A stretch of DNA of 64,000 nt from Pipra filicauda (lineage: Eukaryota > Chordata > Aves > Passeriformes > Pipridae). The stretch is from the NCBI RefSeq assembly GCF_003945595.2, contig NW_024103452.1:1612001-1676000 (forward strand). Reading direction: 5' to 3'. The notes beneath the pieces were generated by a model, which was not told where the DNA came from, searched no databases, and saw only the letters and a program-made list of their open reading frames with translations. Every line of letters starts with the position of its first letter. Positions within the stretch are counted from its first letter, which is position 1. The position numbers were made by a program, and so were the translations under genes. Below, one piece after another: positions 50,901 to 58,120 of the stretch.

Positions 50901-51458
50901 GCGATTATTTAATAAGTGGGGATAATGGGATCTAATAAGGAGGATAGGCTACGAACTTTTTAAAAAATATATGTGGGTTTTTTTCTCTCGCTTGTGAACC
51001 ATCAAACAGCACAGTGATAAGGAAACATACACAAAGGGCTGGAAAGAGGGTAAATTACCTCAAGGGGACAAGCGGCGGTACCTGTCCCAAACCGCGTCTT
51101 GCCATCGCGCACCAACCTTCTGCGTTTCCCGCGATCCCGGGCTCGCGCCGTTATCCAGCGCCAGGGGGACAGGCGGGGAGGGGAGCCCCTTTCCCTCCCC
51201 CCCCCCCAACACCCCACAGCACCCGGGGTCCCCTTTCGCTGCCCCCTCGTTCCCCGCAGGCACCTTCCTCGGGGCTCTGCGCCTGGGGACAGCGCAGGGG
51301 AAGGGATACCCGGCCGCCTCCCGCGCACACGGCTTGCCTTGAGAGGAGCCCCGAGCCTTCCGCCACTCGCCTCCTGTCCGGGCTGCGGCCCCTGTCAAAC
51401 CCCTGAGCCCACCCGAGAACAGCGCCCGGCGGCGGCAGCGGCTCACCTTGTACTTCAT
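14429..51458 (-). CDS. NEDD9: NEDD9 (HEF1/CAS-L) adhesion docking protein, seven coding exons spanning 37 kb
   Basis: CAS-family scaffold that in vertebrates acts at focal adhesions and centrosomes: SH3 binding to FAK/PYK2, Src/FAK phosphorylation of YxxP tyrosines that recruit CRK, and C-terminal binding of NSP-family proteins such as BCAR3. Joining exons 51447-51458, 35029-35469, 19597-19698, 18318-18419, 16653-17876, 16227-16316 and 14429-14938 gives 826 codons plus TGA, close to the 834 of human NEDD9. Layout: SH3 about 8-66 (ALYDN at 10-14, WW at 43-44); YxxP at 93, 107, 119, 133, 164, 175, 187, 212, 221, 255, 290, 312, 340 and 576; Ser-rich stretch 364-391; helical bundle about 398-560; YDYVHL at 621-626; FAT-like/HLH domain 658-826. 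All junctions are GT-AG, phase 0. NEDD9 is preferred over the paralogues BCAR1 and EFS because the MKYKNLMARALYDN start, the LSFSSTGSTRSNMS block and the C-terminus all match NEDD9. No disruption is seen, so the gene should be functional. Confidence 0.97.
14939..16226 (-). other. NEDD9 intron 6 (1288 bp)
   Basis: GT-AG intron, donor GTATGT and acceptor TTTCAG after a long T-rich tract. It holds the MIR-like remnant at 15521-15640; no other feature recognised. Confidence 0.93.
15521..15640 (+). repeat. MIR-like tRNA-derived SINE remnant in NEDD9 intron 6
   Basis: CAGTGACTAAGGCCCTGGAC, then CAAGCTGGCTTTGCCACTGC and CTGCTGTGAGAC follow the order of the MIR consensus (box A-like segment, GGCTCTGCCACT core, CTGTGTGACC). 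A weaker tail (CTTCTCCTCCGTGGTAAA) resembles the MIR CTCATCTGTAAA end. Old and divergent. Confidence 0.55.
16227..16316 (-). CDS. NEDD9: NEDD9 coding exon 6 (charged helix linking YDYV to the C-terminal domain)
   Basis: 90 nt, residues 628-657, GKEEFERQQKELLEKENI then IKQSKVELEHHQ. The acceptor is GTAAAACAG and the donor is CATCAG followed by GTATGT. The segment is highly charged and helix-forming, with heptad-like spacing that suggests a coiled helix ahead of the C-terminal dimerisation domain. It is close to the human exon, with only a few recalled substitutions. The exon is too short for a standard ORF call but is supported by homology on both sides and by phase-0 junctions. Confidence 0.95.
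16317..16652 (-). other. NEDD9 intron 5 (336 bp)
   Basis: Short GT-AG intron, donor GTAGGT, acceptor AAAACAG. Nothing else seen. An open frame on the plus strand through it and the adjoining exon is an antisense shadow. Confidence 0.93.
16653..17876 (-). CDS. NEDD9: NEDD9 coding exon 5: rest of substrate domain, Ser-rich helical bundle, YDYV site
   Basis: 1224 nt, residues 220-627. The acceptor is GTCATTCAG and the donor is CTGCAG followed by GTAGGT. In order it encodes YATP at 221, YDIP at 255 and 290, YDTP at 312 and YDVP at 340; then a serine/threonine-rich stretch (364-391, LSFSSTGSTRSNMS onward); then a predicted all-helical bundle (about 398-560, starting LDPDTAIERL); then YDNP at 576 and MDDYDYVHLQ at the exon end, whose YDYV is the conserved Src-SH2 docking tyrosine of CAS proteins. 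At residues 355-358 the sequence is DVTD where I recall DLVD in human, a reported caspase site; DDYD at 619-622 is kept. Confidence 0.97.
17877..18317 (-). other. NEDD9 intron 4 (441 bp)
   Basis: GT-AG intron, donor GTAAGT, acceptor CATTCAG. No repeat or other feature recognised. Confidence 0.93.
18318..18419 (-). CDS. NEDD9: NEDD9 coding exon 4 (102 nt, two YDIP motifs)
   Basis: 34 codons, residues 186-219, from VYDIPPTSVKGP to GVYDIPPAKG. The acceptor is TTCCTTCAG and the donor is AAAGGG followed by GTAAGT. It carries YDIP motifs at 187 and 212, CRK SH2-type docking sites when phosphorylated. The length is identical to exon 3, and both exons start with a Val codon and end with a Gly codon in phase 0, so skipping either would keep the reading frame and remove exactly two YxxP sites. 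Confidence 0.96.
18420..19596 (-). other. NEDD9 intron 3 (1177 bp)
   Basis: GT-AG intron, donor GTAGGT, acceptor CCTTCAG. No repeat or coding signal recognised. Confidence 0.92.
19597..19698 (-). CDS. NEDD9: NEDD9 coding exon 3 (102 nt, YELP and YDIP)
   Basis: 34 codons, residues 152-185, starting VITPVRSGQGYVYELP and ending RPLQG. The acceptor is TTATCCACAG and the donor is CAAGGG followed by GTAGGT. It carries two substrate-domain motifs, YELP at 164 and YDIP at 175. The matching human exon also encodes 34 residues, as recalled. The open frame runs on into the intron downstream of the donor (to about 19252); that extension has no CAS-family similarity and is rejected as coding. Confidence 0.95.
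20944..20966. repeat. Perfect 10-bp inverted repeat
   Basis: CAGACATTGC, 3-nt spacer TGG, then GCAATGTCTG. A perfect short hairpin or cruciform sequence in NEDD9 intron 2. Function unknown. Confidence 0.6.
22494..22620 (-). mobile_element. CR1 LINE 3' fragment in NEDD9 intron 2
   Basis: CATAGAATCACAGAAAGTTG, then GAAAAGACCTTTAAGGTCAT and CTGCCAAGTCCACCACTAAG match the reverse complement of a CR1 3'UTR. The match fades after about 22620. The element is in the same orientation as NEDD9, within its second intron. Confidence 0.88.
24798..24830 (-). repeat. Possible MIR/L2 tail fragment in intron 2
   Basis: GTTTTACAGGTGAGAGAACT GAAGCAGAG resembles the reverse MIR/L2 tail TTTTACAGATGAGGAAACTGAGGCACAG. 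Short; could be chance. Confidence 0.35.
27213..27226 (+). repeat. (TC)7 microsatellite
   Basis: Uninterrupted TCTCTC run in NEDD9 intron 2. Confidence 0.7.
29505..29545 (+). repeat. Interrupted poly-T tract
   Basis: About 40 nt of T broken by single C residues, so poly-A on the NEDD9 sense strand, flanked there by AATAAA-type hexamers. May be a decayed retroposon tail or simple low complexity. Confidence 0.8.
30662..30693. repeat. ATA/AATAAT low-complexity tract
   Basis: TATAATATAATAATAAAAAA followed by TATAATAATAAA. A simple AT-rich repeat in intron 2. Confidence 0.65.
32613..32642 (+). repeat. 15-bp tandem duplication
   Basis: TTTCAATCCCAGTGG occurs twice with no spacer. A perfect, probably recent, slippage duplication in intron 2. 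Confidence 0.85.
34900..34930 (+). repeat. T-rich and TA repeat tract
   Basis: TTTTTTT, then five TA units, then TGTTTGG and T8, about 30 nt downstream of the end of the exon 2 read-through frame in intron 2. Confidence 0.65.
35029..35469 (-). CDS. NEDD9: NEDD9 coding exon 2: SH3 domain and first four YxxP motifs
   Basis: 441 nt, residues 5-151. The acceptor reads CTCCACAG before AATCTTATG; the donor is AACAAG followed by GTGCGT. The SH3 domain (about residues 8-66) shows the ALYDN motif at 10-14, the acidic EELAFRKGD segment at 20-28, the WW pair at 43-44 and the IVPGNRV segment at 54-60, which form the expected proline-peptide binding surface. The remainder carries YQVP at 93, 107 and 133 and YQIP at 119, the first tyrosines of the substrate domain. 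The open frame continues past the donor to 34951, but that extension is intron: the next conserved block (VITPVR) is in exon 3. Confidence 0.97.
39045..39081 (+). mobile_element. Short CR1-like 3' terminal fragment
   Basis: TGATAGGTCTTTTCCAGCCT then GGTTGATTCTGTGA resembles the last 35 bases of CR1 (AGGTCTTTTCCAACCTAAATGATTCTATGA-type). It is too short for certainty; it lies in NEDD9 intron 1. Confidence 0.5.
41627..41639. promoter_or_regulatory. Estrogen-response-element-like palindrome
   Basis: CGTCACGGTGACC differs from the nuclear-receptor palindrome GGTCAnnnTGACC at one base. Located in NEDD9 intron 1. Single-site matches of this quality occur by chance, so this is a candidate only. Confidence 0.3.
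43887..43903 (+). repeat. G-run (G10-T-G6)
   Basis: Poly-G tract in intron 1; also G-quadruplex capable. Confidence 0.75.
46749..46784 (+). repeat. 18-bp tandem duplication
   Basis: AACTGTGCTCCAACATTT followed at once by AACTGTGCTCCAACACTT: one mismatch between copies. Confidence 0.85.
47397..47455 (+). repeat. Possible MIR tail fragment in intron 1
   Basis: CCTAAACCTCAGCATCTCCA TCTGTACAACAGAATTAACA resembles the MIR segment CCTCAGTTTCCTCATCTGTAAAATGG. Short and divergent. Confidence 0.35.
47550..47576 (+). repeat. G-rich tract (GGGA-type)
   Basis: GGGGGGTATGGGAGGGGAGG GAGGGG: five G-runs with 1-3 nt loops, G-quadruplex capable, in intron 1. Confidence 0.65.
49712..49731 (+). repeat. Poly-T (20)
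   Basis: Uninterrupted run of 20 T in intron 1. Confidence 0.85.
50811..50880 (+). repeat. A/C-rich low-complexity tract
   Basis: Alternating A-runs and C-runs (AAAAAAAAATCCAACCCCCC and onward to CCACCAACCACC). Almost G-free on this strand. Confidence 0.75.
51197..51207 (+). repeat. Poly-C (11)
   Basis: Run of 11 C within the first-intron edge of the CpG island, a likely sequencing and indel hotspot. Confidence 0.75.
51447..51458 (-). CDS. NEDD9: NEDD9 coding exon 1 (four codons, MKYK)
   Basis: Reading the minus strand, ATG AAG TAC AAG is followed directly by the donor GTGAGC. Only four codons lie in this exon. It splices in phase 0 to AATCTTATGGC in exon 2, giving MKYKNLMARALYDN as in the main vertebrate NEDD9 isoform. 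The exon sits in the CpG island. The start is chosen by homology. A second in-frame ATG lies seven codons upstream (51477-51479) with G at -3 and G at +4, and could add MVERAVA if transcription begins far enough upstream. A third possible start is the Met7 codon in exon 2, used if another first exon is spliced in. Confidence 0.9.
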
Positions 51459-51650
51459 GGCTACGGCTCGCTCCACCATTCCAGCAGCAGCTATTCCTCG
51501 TCCCGCCGCATCCCCGCGGGCTGTGCCCGCCCCGCTCCCCGCCGCGCCGCCAGCCTGCCCGGCTCATTTGCATAGCGCCCTCCGCATTGGCCACGGCCCG
51601 GCGCGAGCGGCCCCGCCCCCGGCCCCGCCCCCGGCCCCGCTCCCCGCCGG

Positions 51651-51728
51651 TGGGGAGAGGGGAGAGGGGAGGAAGGAGGCGGGGGAGGTACCGGGGTCGG
51701 GACCGGGCTCGGGACCGGGCTGGGCGGG
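51651..51728 (+). promoter_or_regulatory. G-quadruplex-prone tracts in the NEDD9 promoter
   Basis: The plus strand (template strand for NEDD9) carries GGGG runs separated by AGA at 51652-51670, then seven runs of three or more G with 1-4 nt loops at 51693-51728, including a tandem 12-bp unit (CGGGACCGGGCT twice). Both arrays satisfy the usual four-tract rule. They lie 200-270 bp upstream of the start codon. Confidence 0.5.
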
Positions 51729-51849
51729 TCCGGTCGCTTCCAACTCCGGTGTCCGGAGAGAGACAGACCCCTCAGAGAGCGAACGCTGGCGGCTCTGCTC
51801 CCTGGGACCCCCGTCCGTGCCTTTTCAAAGATGCTCGCGTCGACTTTTT

Positions 51850-52524
51850 CCCAGAGGAAAAAGGACCTGTGGGTGTTGGTCGGCAGCCGGCGGAGCGCGA
51901 GCCAGCCGTGTGCCCGGGTGGCCAAGAAGGCCAATGGCATCCTGGCCTGTATCGGCAATAGCGTGGCCAGCAGGACTAAGGAAGTAATGTTCCGTCTGTA
52001 TTGGTCACTGGTGAGGCCACACCTCACATCCTGTGCCCAGTTCTGGGCCCCTCACTACACTAAAGACATTGAGGTGCTGGAGCGGGTCCAGAGAAGGTCA
52101 ACGGAGCTGGTGAAGGGTCTGGAGCACAAGTCTGATGAGGAACAGCTGAGGGAGTTGGGATTATTTAGTCTGGGTAAGAGGAGGCTCAGTGGGAACCTTA
52201 TTGCTCTCTGCAGCTCCCTGAAAGGAGGTCATAGCCCGGTGGGGAGCAGTCTCTTCTTCCAGGCAGCCAGCAATGGGACAAGAGGAAATGGCTTCAAGTT
52301 GTGCCAGGGAAGATTTAGACGGGGTATTAGGAAGAATTTCTTCATGGAGAAGGTGGGTAAGCATTGGGCTGCCCAGAGAGGTTGCAGAGTTACCAACCCT
52401 GGAGGTCTTTAAGAAATGACTGGACATGGCACTTAGTGCCATGGTCTAGCTGACATGGTGGTGTTCAGTCAAATGTTGGACTCAGTGATCTCAGAGGTCT
52501 TTCCAATCTAAATGATTCTGTGAT
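51850..52524 (+). mobile_element. CR1 LINE 3' end (reverse-transcriptase C-terminus plus tail), sense on plus
   Basis: About 675 bp matching the avian CR1 3' end. The frame encodes the C-terminal part of CR1 ORF2, recognisable by [49 protein letters not shown] and LRELGLFSL. The element ends with the CR1 3'UTR and GATTCTGTGAT, equivalent to the ATTCTATG tail repeat. It is 5'-truncated, as most CR1 copies are. The frame is open from 51831 (including some non-CR1 flank) to a stop at 52412, but near its end it shifts away from the usual protein (KHWAAQRGC in place of the expected EHWNRLP-type sequence), so it is a dead copy of moderate age. It lies immediately outside the NEDD9 CpG island, opposite in strand to NEDD9. 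Confidence 0.93.
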
Positions 52525-53844
52525 GGTGTAAACCTTTTCCATCCATCCCTTCCTTAGCCACTTTTGTCACTTTTGGAGGGCCTGAACACTGCTCCATTCC
52601 TGTCTTTGCAATTATTTTTGTTCTCATTTGTCCCCAGAAGATGATCTTTTTAACTACTACTGCTCAAATTAAAATGCCAAGTGTTCGCTTTGCCTGGCTG
52701 CTATTTAAACACTGATTAGACACCAGAGGCCAAGAATCCTTTAATGGTCTAGAGATGTCCATTATGAAGAGTGACCATGGTAAATACGGATTATTTGGAA
52801 GAGAGTAATAATTAACTCTGGTATCTTGGGGGCAGGAAAGAGCAGGGAAAATAAAATGTGTCATGATTCTCCATGCTTTTTAAGTCAGATCCCTTAATCA
52901 GGCATGATTACTATGGTGAATATAATAGGAACCTTTGTGTATGGGACATACTCCAGCTTGTTTAGATGAACAGGAAATAAATTCTCTCCTTTTTGCCTGA
53001 GCTGGATCTTACCCAATATTTCTAGGTCACAGATGGACTCAAGGCTATTTCTGGTGGACTAAGGAAAAACAGCAAAGAATAATCTTGTACTACCAGATTA
53101 CAAACATCACTACATTCCATACTGCATCATTATCCTTAAATTCTCATGTGACTAATCCTCTAGAGAGGGATCCTGTTGCTAAAATGGCTTTTTGACTGAT
53201 AAAGAATGTCATACTTTTATATGCAATCTCCTCCGTTCTCTAATTACAGCATAAAATATGTGGCTGTACTGTACAAATTTACTAAATGCAAAAATATTTT
53301 ATGTCATCTTCCTGACTGCACATGCCCTAATAGCTCATCAGTGTGAGCCCCTGTCAGAACAAAAGATGTCTCAGTAATTAGTGAGAAGAGTGAGCTCCTG
53401 CTTTCTGCAGCGCAGAGCGTGCCACTGTGGCTGGGTTCCAGATGCGGTGCTGTAGCTTCACCAGCTCTGACCCCTCCTAGGGGTTTTTCCCTGGGTCTTT
53501 CTTTCAGTTTTTGTTGTTGCTATTGATTCTTCTAATTTCCCAAGAAGATATGGGAAACAGATAATATTTTATATGCACTGGGTTTAGGGCAGTGTTGTTT
53601 TAAGTGCAGCATCAAAATAAATTTGGGTAATTTCAAGAGAAATAAAATCCATTTGTATGCTGTGTCCTTAGACACTTTAATTAAGAAGAGAATTCTTCCA
53701 GTGATTATATATTACCAGCTTAGGAGAGTACAAGTCTCTTTGGAGTATTTCTTAACTGAAGAGTTAAGAATCAAAGAACCTTTGATTTTCTTTTTGCATG
53801 TTTTTGCCCTTCATACTGCAAGGAGAAAATTTCTGCTAAGTACA

Positions 53845-53905
53845 GATGATGTAATGGATAAGGTGTTAGCATCCAAATCCAGTTCCTTGAATTAGGTCTG
53901 TATAA
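53845..53905 (+). repeat. Degenerate tRNA-like sequence (tRNA-Arg-like pseudogene or SINE head)
   Basis: TAATGGATAAGGTGTTAGCA followed by TCCAAATCCAGTTCC resembles the D-arm/box A and anticodon region of tRNA-Arg(CCT) (CTAATGGATAAGGCACTGGC type). The T-arm GGTTCGAATCC is not preserved, so no functional tRNA is called. Confidence 0.3.
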
Positions 53906-56900
53906 TCTCTCTATGTGGCACCATTGCCATGAAGATAAAGATTGTAAAACCACATCAATAAGAACTGGATAAGTACTGGAGACAAAAATAAGAAAAGTAG
54001 CATCATATTTCTGACTTCACCTACATTTAAATGTAGGGTGCATCTGGTTTCCAGTCATCCTACCAATAGTGATACTTTTCTTGTAATTGGCATTTTTCAT
54101 AACACTTTACAATCACATTATGAAACCTAAGCACATCAAGAAGCTGTGCCTTCTGCTTTTGTTTTAGCTTGCATTGCTTTTAATGTGTGTAAAAAGTCCC
54201 TGCCTGATTTTAATATGAAGTAACAGATGTGTTAATATGAAATTCTAGTTGGATTGTTCCCATGTGTATATTGTTTTGCCTTTATCGCTCTCCATAACTC
54301 ATATTAAAAACTTTTACTTAGATGCCACTGCAATGACACTTCGGACACAAACCCACAAAGTCTACTAGTGTTCATAGCTGTACTTTACAACTCTGAAGAA
54401 GCAGATGCGAGAGCTGGTATTTTACAGGGAGGAAAAGGGATTGCCATCACACACCACCTCCACAGTGAAGTCCCACTGCTCATTTTATTCACGCACTGTC
54501 CTTCTCCCTCTCTCACCTACTCTGTTTACTTTGAGGGAGTTTTTAATTTTCCCAACGGTTGCACTCCTACTTAGTGCAACACTTCTAGCAGAGCTAGCAG
54601 CATGGTGGAGCTCTGTGATCTATCACGAATATCAGGAATTAGACATACCTTGAAAGAGAGATTTGTGAATGTGATCCCCCACTGTAAGAAGTCAGGATTG
54701 CGGCAGGCACATTTGTGGTTAGTGCAAGCACTCTGCTGCTTTTGCTGACCTTGTCAGTGTCCATGCCTTTACTATGTAATATTGTATTTCAGGCATAGTG
54801 TAGGAAAGTTTTGAGTTGGTTGCGTTGGACAATCAGCTCAATTATATAATGGAACTTGGTGATGAGAAAGCCGAAACCTAGCATTACTGATGTCTGTGTT
54901 TTAGAGGCAACTTGAGCTGTATTGCCAGGATTTATAACTACAGGGTCCTATTGAAGTTCTCAGGAGGGTAATTCATGTAATGTGACTTTTTGCTTCACAG
55001 CACAGCAATGGCTTGATTCACGGCCTCATATTTTATTCCACTGCAATTCTGGCAGAGTAGCAAATGGGTCTTGTGTCTTTAGCAATGGCTTTTGTTTGTT
55101 TCTTTGATTTTGCTGTGGGCAATTAATATTATCCTCTGCTCATTTGGGCAACCTACTGCTTGCGTCCTTCTCTCATACACCATTCCTGCTAAGCTTATCT
55201 CTTGCTTTATTTCTCACCACACTGCTGCTCTGTCTTCCTGGTGCCCTCCTGTTTGCCAGCTGGGATTCTGGGGTATTTGGGGGATGGCAGCAGGAGAAAT
55301 GATAGGGCAGCCACAGGGACTGCTTGTCAGCTAGGCTCTGTGGCTGGCCTGCCACAGCCCTTGGTGTACAACATGAAACGGAGCTGTCAGCAGGCTATGA
55401 AGGGAATACCCGTTGAAGCAGATCAGCCAGCTATCACCTTGTGACAATTGATAGGAGAACACGAGACAGATATCCTGCTCTGAAAGGTTACTCAAACAAA
55501 AATCCCTTGTTCCTGTTTCCCCATTGACACAATCTGAGAAAAGAGAGACACAGCAGAGTGTCTCCCTCACAGCTGAGAGAGTCTTTTCAGGAAGGGTCTG
55601 TGAGCTCTGTGTTTGGGAAACATTGAGCTGTCTTTTTTTTTCCCCTTTCACAAAGCCCTAACTATCTCTTGGATAATGTTGTGTGGCATCTGCATCGCTT
55701 CTTGCTGTGATACTTGGCCAGGGGTTTGGAATTAAAATTAATTTAGTTATAGTGCCACTGCACTTTATGAGCAAAGGAGTCATCATAATTAGCCTCGTGT
55801 CCTGCCACCTCTATAACGCTACCCAGGCTGGTTCAGCAGATATGCAGTGGATGGAATTTCTTCGGTACTGAATAGTTTTATATACACTCAGAGTGGTGGA
55901 ATTTGCTTACTTGGACAAATCTGTTAAAAAAGATGAAATGCTGATGTTTCCTGAGAAGAACGTCAACAAAAGTTCACCACTGACGTGGACAGGATTCAGT
56001 GTCTGTCTGCACAGAAAGGCTCCCTCTCCCACTTCACTAGGAGATAATGCAAAAAAGATTTCATTCTCACCCAAAGAAGGGAATATTTTTCATTTCAGCA
56101 AACCAAAACAAAGTCTGGTCTGTTTTTCTTTGACCAGTGATGGAAATCTTTTCAAGCAGGCAGTCTATTCCTTTAACAGTAACAGAAGTCTGTCATGGCA
56201 GACAGAGGGGTGGGTAGAAATTGCTGTAGTGGTAAGGTTTAAATGCAAGGGTAAAATTGTGAGAATAAAAATTGTGTAGAGAATTATCTTTTTAAATTTG
56301 ACTGCCCTTTGCCATTTTACTTAAGATCCCTTTTAACCACAGAGCGATCTCACTTGCCTTTTTTTAGAATTCTACATTTCTTTTAGTATATACAAACTAA
56401 TCTTACAGGCATCCCACCTTTTTTCATTATAAAGCACAAAAGCTGTTCACATTCTTGAGAAGGGCATTTTATGCAGTGTTTCTCCGGGAATCGCTCATTT
56501 AACTTTGTAAGTCAACCTTTGTAAGGCCCTGTTTAGTGACCCTCCTTCAGATAAAGCAAATAAATGCAGCTCCCTCTGTCCTCTCTGTTTCGCTTCAAAT
56601 GCCAGCCAGAAAGAAACATACTGGTGTACTCCCACCCGAAAGGTTTTGAAAGTGAATCCAGCCTTTGTTAGCTTGAGAAATCATGGAAGGCTGTTGGAAT
56701 TTAGATATTCTGGCACTGGCTGTCACTAAGCCACCAGCCTGACTCAGTGAATAAAACCTGAAAAGTTTATTCAGGTTTTTTGTTTGCTTGTTTGTTTGTT
56801 TCTAAAAAGAGAGGAAAATAATTATCACTACAGTTGTCATTTCTTATGAGATGCAAGCGGTCACCTTCTGAGGGGAAAATGACCACGGGAAAGGGAAACA

Positions 56901-58030
56901 ATGGAATCACTGTTAAAACAGCACGAGGGACACTCTCACTCTGGTGAAACGAGAATGTAAAATCGAAAAGAAGTAAATTTATCTCTGGTCCAGTGCTGAG
57001 CAGTAACTGCAAATGAGGATGGAAAGTAATAGCTTTTTCAAGTCCATGCAGCACAGCAGCTCCCCAGCCATCTGGCTGGTGTGGAGCACATGGGTCAGGA
57101 GGACTTCATGTTCTCAGCAGCATTGGGAGGAATTTGTGGAAGACAACATCAATTGTAGCTGAGCTGTCACACGCCTTTGCAAAGCTGAGGCAAAGTAAGA
57201 GCTCTGCTGACCTTGATATGTGCACTGGTGCAGATGACATTGGTGAGAGGAGAGATGGCAGAAGCCCTTGGCTTCTAGATGGGTGCACAGCTGTGGCAGA
57301 CGGGATCTCCAGTGCTTGCCTGCCCACAAACGGGTGGTGTTGGGAGGGGAAGAGGAATGTGAGGTATGCAGGGAAGACTGGAGAGGGAAAAGAATGTCAG
57401 CATGGAGCACGCACTGGCCTATTCCTTCCAGAGATACTGTCAAAGGCTTATTCATTTCCCAAACAAACAAACCAGTCTAACAGTCATACTTGCAGACTAC
57501 ACGCCTTTATATTCCCCTCCAGCACTGAATCTTTTTAATAAATGGGTTAAAAAATACAGGCTTACTTCCAGACGTGTGGCGTGCATGCCATTCAACCTAC
57601 TGATGCCAAAAGAGGATTTTTTTTTTTCTTAAGAAAAACAGAAATAGCACAACTATGAAGACTGCAAAAGGCTTCTGTTCTCTCTGGTTCACAACTGTGC
57701 AGATGAAATATGATAAATGTGATATAGGGAGGTTGCTCAAGAGGAAATGTATGTTTAGATATCACAGCTCATTTAAGATTAAAGGAATCCAGAATTGGAA
57801 CCGGAATTGTCTCAGACGAGAAGCTTGGGCACAAAGCTTAGGCATGTTAAGTGTTTCATGTAAGAAGTCGTGGTGCTGGCATCCAAAACCGCAGATCTTT
57901 ACCTGAACTTTCTACTTGAACTTTCCCCAGTTTGGGTGAAACTCCAGAGCTGAGATTTTATCCACGTGGATCATCTTACATTATGCCACCAGGTATTGAA
58001 ATTGTTAAAATAGGAATGAATTAAGTAAGG

Positions 58031-58120
58031 TTTTTCTTTTCTTTTGGTTGGTTGATTGGTTTGGTTTTGGGTTGGGTTGTGGGGATTTTTGGTTGGTTTT
58101 TTTTTTTCTTTTTTTTTTGG
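58031..58120 (+). repeat. T/G-rich low-complexity tract
   Basis: TTTTCTTTTGGTTGGTTGAT and onward, GGTTT units ending in poly-T. Its complement resembles the A/C-rich tract at 50811-50880. Confidence 0.75.

Larger units (their letters stand above)
35470..51446 (-). other. NEDD9 intron 1 (16 kb)
   Basis: GT-AG intron between the four-codon first exon and the SH3 exon, donor GTGAGC, acceptor TCCACAG. Contents: CR1-like end (39045-39081), an ERE-like motif (41627-41639), a G-run (43887-43903), an 18-bp tandem duplication (46749-46784), a possible MIR tail (47397-47455), a G-rich tract (47550-47576), a T20 run (49712-49731) and an A/C-rich tract (50811-50880). No coding exon was recognised. Enhancers are likely in such an intron but cannot be placed by eye. 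Confidence 0.92.
51060..51770 (-). promoter_or_regulatory. NEDD9: NEDD9 proximal CpG-island promoter and 5'UTR
   Basis: A sharp rise to very high GC with dense CpG covers the first exon and both flanks, in contrast to the AT-rich surroundings. Just upstream of the start codon, on the minus strand, lie an octamer ATGCAAAT (51566-51573), a CCAAT box (ATTGG on the plus strand, 51586-51590) and tandem GC boxes CCCCGCCCCC (51611-51637). No TATA box is seen at a suitable distance. The likely transcription start is within roughly 20-100 nt upstream of 51458, giving a short 5'UTR. The start position is inferred, not observed. Confidence 0.75.

Noticed and set aside
51014..52027. Several 108-179 codon open frames on both strands across the CpG island
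   Set aside because: High GC suppresses stop codons; low-complexity Pro/Ala/Arg/Gly proteins with no family similarity. Only the MKYK exon is supported.
53845..53905. Functional tRNA gene
   Set aside because: No T-arm GTTCGA motif and no acceptor-stem pairing.
57134..57538. 134-codon plus-strand open frame upstream of NEDD9
   Set aside because: No domain or transcript context recognised.
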